Of a DNA stretch of 64,000 nucleotides, positions 58,277-64,000 are shown piece after piece (the stretch's first letter is position 1; each line of letters begins with the position of its first letter). Below the pieces are notes generated by a model. It did no database searches and had not been told where the DNA came from. It saw only the letters and a list, made by a program, of their open reading frames with translations. The position numbers were made by a program, and so were the translations under genes. Source of the DNA: Tenacibaculum haliotis (GTDB taxonomy: Bacteria > Bacteroidota > Bacteroidia > Flavobacteriales > Flavobacteriaceae); the NCBI RefSeq assembly GCF_025215075.1, contig NZ_JAOBTH010000022.1, positions 1 to 64,000 of the forward strand, written 5' to 3'.

Positions 58277-60256
58277 TTACCAAGTTTTAAAGGCTATACT
58301 TCTGTGTTCTTGATTATAAGTTCGTCTAAAACCTTTAGAAATGTCATTTAAAGTATTGTTAGAGATTGTTAATTCTCCTCTATAACCATCATTACAGTTT
58401 ATTCTTAGCGTAACTTTATCTATTTGATTATTGTTATTGTATTTAGAATCTACAATATTAATGTCAATGTTTTTTTTGTTTTTAAACCATGTAACTAACT
58501 TCTCTAATTCTTTTTTAGTAGTTTTTTTACTGATAATAAACTCAGCTTTTACATCGTTAATAGTGCTATCGAATAAAAAACTTACATCTTCATCGTTGTC
58601 AGAATTCCAATCATTATCTTCATCGTTATTCTCGTTGCTGTTCTCAGAACCACAATCTGTACAGTTAAAACCTTGAGAAGTCATTTTAAAGTGATGGTTC
58701 CCCATATCTCGATCGTAAATATCTTGAGTATTCTTAACATCATTTAAAAATCTTCGAGACGAGCCTTCAAAATATATTACAGTTCCTTCAGGAATAAAAA
58801 CGGTTGCTTTAACTTCTTCATCTTTCCATATGTTTTTATATTCACTTAAAAAGTAAGCGTCAAAAACAATTGTGTTGTTTGCTGATTTAAAATTATACTG
58901 AATGGCTTCTGCATTATCGTTTGCGTTATTACGTTTTCTTCCTTCAGATGTTTTTTTAATTTCGATATAAGCATTACCAGTTTCACTTTTACGAACATCA
59001 ATATTTATATCGTTAGAATATTTCATTTTTGTGTCGTTAAAATCAACACTTATAGCGTTGTTTCTATTACGTAAGTTGTGATTGTAATAGATGTTATCAT
59101 CATTAACAACTCTAATTTTTAAAGGGTCACTTTTTGTGTAAGTAATACTTTGTTTGCTAACATTAGTACCATTATAAGCATGTGTTGTTGCATATTCAAT
59201 TCCAGAAAAAGCAACAGCTAATAATGAAACCAACCATATTCCTAGTAAAGTTAATACAGCAGAAGTGCTTAATTTTTTAATGTTAGGTGATAGTATTCTT
59301 AAACCTAAAATGAATAAAACTATAAAAGGGATTCCGATTAATAAAATTAAAAAGATTGTTAGTAACCAATTAGGAAACATAGAACCGTAGAAAAATGGAG
59401 GGTAATGCACAAGATTACTATCAATATTTAAAATTTCTAAACTACCAACAGAGAATAACCCGAGTAAAAGTGAAAGTATAGTTATACCAGCGATAAATAT
59501 TAATAATACTCCCATAAATTTACCAAACACTTTAAATAATGTCAGTAAAATTTTACCCATAGTATCTATAAAATCTTGAAATCCTGATTTTGTTTGTGCT
59601 CGCAATTTTTCATAATCTGCACTCGATATTTTGTCTGTTAAATCACTAGCACCGTCTTTTAATTTTGATGATAAAGATTCAAACTCGTTACGAATTTTTT
59701 TTTCGATGTTGTCAATATTTACAGCCTCGCCTTCCATCTGTAATTTCTCTGTAGTTGTTGTTGCTTCAGGTAATAAAATCCAAAGGATAATATATGCTAA
59801 AGGAGAAAACCCAGAGGCTACTAAAACGATAAAAGCAATTCTAATCCAAATAACATCAATACTAAAATAATGAGCGATACCAGAACAAACACCTCCTAAA
59901 AACTTATCATCACCATCTCTAAACAATTTTTTAGATGATTGCTTTCTTGATTTTGTATTGTATGAAGAGTTATCATTATAATTTTCTTCAGCTTCAGCAT
60001 AGTCTTCAGGTTGTCCCATAATTGTGATAACCTCTTCTATGTCATTCTCGTTTATAACCTGTCGAGCATCTGTAATTCTTTCAGATAATAATTCGCTAAT
60101 ACGAGCTTCAATATCTGATATGATTTCATTTTTTCCTTGAGGATCATCACTTAAAGAGCGGCTAATGGCTTCTAAATAACGTTTTAATTTCTGATAAGCA
60201 ATTTCATCTATATGAAAGAAGAATCCACCTAAGTTTATATTTATTGTCTTATTCAT
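58277..60256 (-). CDS. PspC domain membrane protein with large C-terminal region
   Basis: This 659-residue protein starts with a soluble segment of about 100 residues (NINLGGFFFHIDEIAYQKL, similar to HAAS-type domains). A PspC domain follows at about 108-165 (FLGGVCSGIAHYFSIDVIWIR), then three more helices at about 245-355 and a long extracytoplasmic beta region from 360. The latter includes an acidic Asn/Asp-rich stretch near 540-560. PspC proteins sense envelope stress. It overlaps the PadR gene by 8 bases, which is therefore its likely regulator. Confidence 0.85.
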   Translation of the reverse strand: MNKTININLGGFFFHIDEIAYQKLKRYLEAISRSLSDDPQGKNEIISDIEARISELLSERITDARQVINENDIEEVITIMGQPEDYAEAEENYNDNSSYNTKSRKQSSKKLFRDGDDKFLGGVCSGIAHYFSIDVIWIRIAFIVLVASGFSPLAYIILWILLPEATTTTEKLQMEGEAVNIDNIEKKIRNEFESLSSKLKDGASDLTDKISSADYEKLRAQTKSGFQDFIDTMGKILLTLFKVFGKFMGVLLIFIAGITILSLLLGLFSVGSLEILNIDSNLVHYPPFFYGSMFPNWLLTIFLILLIGIPFIVLFILGLRILSPNIKKLSTSAVLTLLGIWLVSLLAVAFSGIEYATTHAYNGTNVSKQSITYTKSDPLKIRVVNDDNIYYNHNLRNRNNAISVDFNDTKMKYSNDINIDVRKSETGNAYIEIKKTSEGRKRNNANDNAEAIQYNFKSANNTIVFDAYFLSEYKNIWKDEEVKATVFIPEGTVIYFEGSSRRFLNDVKNTQDIYDRDMGNHHFKMTSQGFNCTDCGSENSNENNDEDNDWNSDNDEDVSFLFDSTINDVKAEFIISKKTTKKELEKLVTWFKNKKNIDINIVDSKYNNNNQIDKVTLRINCNDGYRGELTISNNTLNDISKGFRRTYNQEHRSIAFKTW

Positions 60257-60593
60257 TTGTAGTTGATTTTGTACTTGTTACTAGGTTTACTGCGTTTACT
60301 AAATTACTCCACGTTTTGTTTAGTTCTTTTAAAAACATTCCTCCGTTTTCAGTTAAAACATAATATTTACGTGGTGGCCCTGAGGTTGATTCTTCCCATC
60401 TATAGCTTAGTAGTCCTGCATTTTTTAAGCGGGTTAGTAGCGGATAAATAGTTCCTTCAACCACAATCATTTCTGCACTTTTTAGTGTTGATAGTATTTC
60501 AGAAGTATAAGCATCACCATTTTGTAAAATTGATAAGATGCAGTATTCTAAAACACCTTTACGCATTTGTGCTTTTGTATTTTCTATCTTCAT
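60249..60593 (-). CDS. PadR family transcriptional regulator
   Basis: This 114-residue winged-helix repressor has RKGVLEYCILSILQNGDAYTSEIL and the wing segment VEGTIYPLLTRLKNAGLLSYRWEE...GPPRKYYVLTENG, both diagnostic. It lacks the long C-terminal helical domain of full PadR (short PadR-s2 type). It is translationally coupled to the PspC gene and likely autoregulates the operon. Effector is unknown. Confidence 0.92.
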   Translation of the reverse strand: MKIENTKAQMRKGVLEYCILSILQNGDAYTSEILSTLKSAEMIVVEGTIYPLLTRLKNAGLLSYRWEESTSGPPRKYYVLTENGGMFLKELNKTWSNLVNAVNLVTSTKSTTNE

Positions 60594-60611
60594 ATAATGC
60601 GGTTTATGATG

Positions 60612-61040
60612 TTATTTTATAAAATTAATTGTAAAAGGATATTTGTATGCTTCTCCTTTATTTGCTTTCATTGAAGCGATAATGATTAGTGCAATTTTAA
60701 TAAGTGAAACAATACTTACTAAAGAAGCAATACCAATAAAACCAAAGAGACCATTGTATGAATGATGTCCCCCAAAGTCAATGTCAATTCCATTAAAAAC
60801 ATCTAAAAAACTTCCGAAAAAGAATGAGAAAAAAGAAGCGCTTAAAATAAAAATATATAAACCAAAACTAACGTTAAAGTTTACAGCTTCTTTTCCGTGT
60901 TCATCTAAAAAGTTACTTTTATCTTTTAGTGTTTGCCATAAAACTAAAGGTGTTATAATACTTCCTAGTGGAAATAAATATCCAGCGAAAGCAGATATAT
61001 GTATTAAAAAAGCATTGGTATTTTCGTTGTTTCGTTGCAT
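60612..61040 (-). CDS. DUF4870 family membrane protein
   Basis: This 142-residue protein has three membrane helices and the family segments HISAFAGYLFPLGSIITPLVLW and FLDEHGKEAVNFNVSFGLY. DUF4870 proteins (Tic20-like) have no known function. It starts the leftward PadR/PspC operon, 18 bases before the PadR gene, with a promoter box upstream. Confidence 0.85.
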   Translation of the reverse strand: MQRNNENTNAFLIHISAFAGYLFPLGSIITPLVLWQTLKDKSNFLDEHGKEAVNFNVSFGLYIFILSASFFSFFFGSFLDVFNGIDIDFGGHHSYNGLFGFIGIASLVSIVSLIKIALIIIASMKANKGEAYKYPFTINFIK

Positions 61041-61071
61041 GATTAAATATTTTATATAATACTTGACTATG

Positions 61072-61079
61072 CAAATATA
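61072..61079 (-). promoter_or_regulatory. TAnnTTTG promoter box for DUF4870/PadR/PspC operon
   Basis: The minus strand reads TATATTTG, 32 bases upstream of the ATG at 61040. Confidence 0.55.
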
Positions 61080-61262
61080 TGTCTTTAAAAAGGTATTGTG
61101 TAATACATAGTACTGTATTTAACATTTTTTTAACATTTTAAAAGAAGGAGGTAATAGTGTTTTATTTTCGTGTTTTTGATTCGGATAGCCCTATTTTGCT
61201 GGTTTAAATAAGGGATTAGTTCGAGTATTATTTGTAAATTGAGCAACAAAATAAATTGGCTA

Positions 61263-62804
61263 ATGTTACCTGAAAAGATGTTAAAATATTTTCTTATTAC
61301 AAAGTATGAGGATTTAGAAGCAAACCAATACCAAGTATTAAAGGATAATTATTTTACTAAGCCGAAAGATAGTTGGTATGAAGAGAAGGAGGTTAATGGA
61401 AGTAAAGAGAAAATATGGGATAAAAATAAAGTTACAGAGTTCTGGCAATTGATGCGGCAACATGCTATGGAATTTGGTAGATTAGAAAAATATTATAATT
61501 TTTCTGATTTTATTTTTCCTGAGTTTGAAGAAGTGTGTGATAATATAACAAAAGAAGATGAATTAAATAACTCAGAGAACTTTTGGAATGCAGGAGAAGT
61601 AAGAAGTTTTTCAGAGGATGTTGAGTTTCAATTAGCTCAATTTTTAGGGCAAGCGGATTTTAGTGAATCTTCGTTTATGAAATCCGCAGGGTTTGGTAAT
61701 GTTAAGTTTTCTGAAGAAGCTAATTTCACGGGTGTTATTTTTTTGAAGGATGTTGTTTTTGCTTATTCTGAATTTTCAAGAAAAAGAAGTATTTTCGATT
61801 ATGTTAAGTTCTTAGGAGAAGTTAGTTTTGGAAATGCTAAATTTTTAGGTGAAGTTTTTATTAATAAAACTGTGTTTTCTAAAAATACAGACTTTAATGA
61901 AACTATTTTTTATAGTTGGACACACTTCCGTTCTTCTAAATTCTTAGGGACTTCTATGTTTATAGAGACTTCGTTTAAAAATCCTGTTTCATTTGGAGGC
62001 GTGGAATTTTCAAAAGGAAAAGAAACTTTGTTTAAAGGTTTAAAAGGAGATGAAGAAGGTGTTTTAAGACTTAATTTTAGTAAAGTAAAGTTGCCAAAGA
62101 GTCTTGTTTTTAGAGAAGTAAACTTAAAAAACACATATTTTAATGAGTCAGATATTACAGAGGTAAAATTTAAAAATTGTATTTGGAATGAAGAAAAGGG
62201 AAGGATTATTTTATATAATGAGTCAGATGTTACTAAAGTAAAGTTTGAAAATGGTTTTTGGGATAAACAGAAACGTATGTTTGTTCGCAAAAATAAATTG
62301 CCATTTAATAATGAATCACCTTATGAAGAACAAGAAGGTTTATATCGAGATCTTAAAAAAAACTTTGAAAATTCTAAAGATTGGGAATTATCAGGAAAGG
62401 CTTACGTTAGTGAGATGGAAATGCGTAGAAAAACTTTTTATAATAAGTTTGTAAAAAAGAGTAGAAATTTTCAAATGTTAAAAGCACTTATAGCATTTGT
62501 TAATTGGTTTTTATTTAGCTTTTATAAAAATTTTGGAGGGTATACTCAAAACTACATTAGGCCATTATTCTTTTTTATAGGGTTATTTCTTGTTTCTTTG
62601 TTTATGTACTCAGATTGCTTTTCGTTAAATGATTATTGTGAGTGTAGTTTTGTACCTTGGAAGGAAGCTATAGATGCTAGTTTACCTTTTTTTAAACCAA
62701 GTAATAATTCAGAGCATTTAAAATGGATATATTTTCAAAAAATATTTTCGTCTATTCTTTTAACTTTTCTTATTCTTGGGCTAAGAAAAAGATTTAAGCA
62801 ATAA
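61263..62804 (+). CDS. pentapeptide-repeat membrane protein
   Basis: The frame opens with TTG at 61239, but a promoter-like box near 61227 and the ATG at 61263 (MLPEKMLKYFLI) favour the later start, giving 513 residues. After a helical N-terminal region, residues about 120-320 show degenerate pentapeptide repeats with Phe at every fifth position (QADFSESSFMKSAGFGNVKF). Two membrane helices are at the C-terminus (YIRPLFFFIGLFLVSLFMY). No catalytic residues are evident. Similar proteins resemble pentapeptide-fused ion-channel-like membrane proteins. The role is unknown. Confidence 0.75.
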   Translation: MLPEKMLKYFLITKYEDLEANQYQVLKDNYFTKPKDSWYEEKEVNGSKEKIWDKNKVTEFWQLMRQHAMEFGRLEKYYNFSDFIFPEFEEVCDNITKEDELNNSENFWNAGEVRSFSEDVEFQLAQFLGQADFSESSFMKSAGFGNVKFSEEANFTGVIFLKDVVFAYSEFSRKRSIFDYVKFLGEVSFGNAKFLGEVFINKTVFSKNTDFNETIFYSWTHFRSSKFLGTSMFIETSFKNPVSFGGVEFSKGKETLFKGLKGDEEGVLRLNFSKVKLPKSLVFREVNLKNTYFNESDITEVKFKNCIWNEEKGRIILYNESDVTKVKFENGFWDKQKRMFVRKNKLPFNNESPYEEQEGLYRDLKKNFENSKDWELSGKAYVSEMEMRRKTFYNKFVKKSRNFQMLKALIAFVNWFLFSFYKNFGGYTQNYIRPLFFFIGLFLVSLFMYSDCFSLNDYCECSFVPWKEAIDASLPFFKPSNNSEHLKWIYFQKIFSSILLTFLILGLRKRFKQ

Positions 62805-62836
62805 AAAAAAGAACATTACCCATAAATACTGATAAA

Positions 62837-63292
62837 ATGAAGTTTACACCTCGAAAAATTAATTTTTTCACCTTATTTAAATTACCATCTGCTTATATCT
62901 GCGGAATTAAAGTAAAATCGATTACTGAAGAGAAATCTTTGATAACTGTAAAGCATCGATGGATTAATCAAAATCCTTTTAAGAGTATGTTTTGGGCCGT
63001 TCAAGGAATGGCAGCAGAATTATCTACAGGAATATTAGTGATGCAATCTATAGATGCTTCTAAAAGAAAAGTGTCGATGCTGGTTACTAACATGAATGCA
63101 ACTTTTACTAAAAAGGCAACTGGTAGAATTATGTTTGAGTGTAATGATGGAGTAGCGATAAAAGAAGCAATTCAAAAATCGGTAGTAACAGGCGAGGGAC
63201 AAACGGTTTTGGTGACTTCAGAAGGTATAAATAAAGACGGGGTTTCAGTATCTAAGTTTCAGTTTGAGTGGAGTTTGAAAGTAAAACCGTAA
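62837..63292 (+). CDS. DUF4442 family hotdog-fold protein
   Basis: This 151-residue protein has the DUF4442 pattern: a short N-terminal segment KINFFTLFKLPSAYICGIKV, a central NPFKSMFWAVQGMAAELSTG, and beta strands after it. The hotdog-like fold suggests acyl-CoA or thioester binding; no activity is proven. It lies between the pentapeptide-repeat gene and an AIM24 gene, both in the same direction. Confidence 0.8.
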   Translation: MKFTPRKINFFTLFKLPSAYICGIKVKSITEEKSLITVKHRWINQNPFKSMFWAVQGMAAELSTGILVMQSIDASKRKVSMLVTNMNATFTKKATGRIMFECNDGVAIKEAIQKSVVTGEGQTVLVTSEGINKDGVSVSKFQFEWSLKVKP

Positions 63293-63340
63293 CAAAAAAT
63301 AAATTTATACGTCTAATTATTGAATATAAAAACTTAAAAG

Positions 63341-64000
63341 ATGAACGCACACGAAATAGATTATCGCATTTTCGGAGAAGAAATGCAGTATGTAGAAATT
63401 GAATTAGATCCGCAAGAAGGAGTTGTTGCCGAAAGCGGAAGCTTTATGATGATGGAGGCTGATGTGAAAATGAGTACTATTTTTGGTGATGGTTCTAATC
63501 AAGAAACAGGTTTGTTAGGGAAAATATTCTCGGCAGGAAAAAGAATTCTTACTGGTGAGAGTTTGTTTATGACAGTTTATACTAACGAAGGTAGGGGTAA
63601 AAAACAAGTTTCGTTTGCATCCCCATATCCAGGAAAAATTATACCTATCGACTTATCAGAATTCGATGGTAAATTTATCTGTCAGAAAGATGCTTTTTTA
63701 TGTGCAGCGAAAGGAGTTTCTATTGGTATAGAATTTTCTAAGCGACTAGGGAGAGGTTTGTTTGGAGGCGAAGGTTTTATTATGGAAAAGTTAGAGGGAG
63801 ACGGAATGGCTTTTGTACACGCAGGAGGTACAATGGCTAAAAAAGTTTTACAAGCGGGTGAAATTTTAAAAGTAGATACGGGTTGTATTATTGGTTTTAC
63901 AAAAGATGTGGATTATGATATTGAGTTTGTAGGCGGAATAAAAAACACTGTTTTTGGAGGTGAAGGCTTATTTTTCGCGAAACTTCAAGGTCCAGGAACG
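63341..64000 (+). CDS. AIM24 / TIGR00266 family protein (3' end outside window)
   Basis: 220 residues are seen from MNAHEIDYRIFGEEMQYVEIEL, and the frame is open to the window edge. AIM24-type beta-rich repeats are clear: AESGSFMMMEADVKMST, and FGGEGFIMEKLEGDGMAFVHAGG repeated as FGGEGLFFAKLQGPG. Typical length is about 225-270, so only the last few residues are missing. Function is unknown; the family is named after a yeast mitochondrial protein. Confidence 0.88.
   Translation, partial: MNAHEIDYRIFGEEMQYVEIELDPQEGVVAESGSFMMMEADVKMSTIFGDGSNQETGLLGKIFSAGKRILTGESLFMTVYTNEGRGKKQVSFASPYPGKIIPIDLSEFDGKFICQKDAFLCAAKGVSIGIEFSKRLGRGLFGGEGFIMEKLEGDGMAFVHAGGTMAKKVLQAGEILKVDTGCIIGFTKDVDYDIEFVGGIKNTVFGGEGLFFAKLQGPGT

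Overview
The window is AT-rich DNA from a member of the Bacteroidota, most likely a marine Flavobacteriaceae of the Tenacibaculum/Polaribacter type. Support comes from TAnnTTTG promoter boxes, weak Shine-Dalgarno sequences, an IPExxxVDY-family gene beside pyk/rnc/fabF/acpP, an RNase H with a viroplasmin domain, and a TonB receptor with a carboxypeptidase-like N-terminal domain. Genus is inference.

Region 1 (1-about 12,800) is the right arm of a contractile-tailed prophage, probably Mu-like. In order it carries the end of a repeat-rich protein, sheath, tube, a tail chaperone with a programmed -1 frameshift, baseplate genes (LysM/hub, spike-like, gp25-like, J-like), a probable one-piece spanin, fibres, a membrane protein, a structured intergenic RNA candidate, and an adenine and a cytosine DNA methyltransferase at the right edge. 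A direct-repeat array of about 22 bp period follows, where transposase sites of a Mu-like end would lie. No tape-measure gene is seen in the usual place.

Region 2 (12,900-46,400) is chromosomal backbone. It holds cvpA, an SDR, a TlpA-like thioredoxin, yraN, an LD-carboxypeptidase and metG. A TonB receptor/beta-propeller phytase pair follows, with a PHO-box-like repeat upstream. Then come tex, a YitT-type protein, a short SSB and an M28 peptidase with a nine-helix membrane topology. The cluster acpP-fabF-rnc-IPExxxVDY-pyk runs leftward, diverging from purN/RNase H. Next are mscS-like, tsaB and tolC-like genes, then a leftward cytochrome oxidase accessory cluster (ctaB, two subunit III genes, subunit IV, two SCO-type genes, DUF420).

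Region 3 (46,490-54,360) starts with a tRNA cluster (Gly-GCC and two identical Leu-TAA). It continues with an arsenosugar biosynthesis cluster: DUF547, AhpD-like, arsS, rhodanese, TIGR04282-type transferase, purine nucleoside phosphorylase and arsM. This ends at an intact IS1182-like element that appears to have inserted in the loop of the cluster's terminator.

Region 4 (54,380-64,000) holds a thioesterase, metE under a cobalamin riboswitch, a DUF4440 protein, a PadR/PspC/DUF4870 membrane-stress-like module, a pentapeptide-repeat membrane protein, a DUF4442 protein and the start of an AIM24-family protein cut by the window edge.

The most unusual items are the complete frameshift signal (lambda-type heptamer plus an 11-bp hairpin), the nested-hairpin RNA candidate before the methylase genes, the PHO-box-like array on the phytase operon, and the IS lodged in a terminator.
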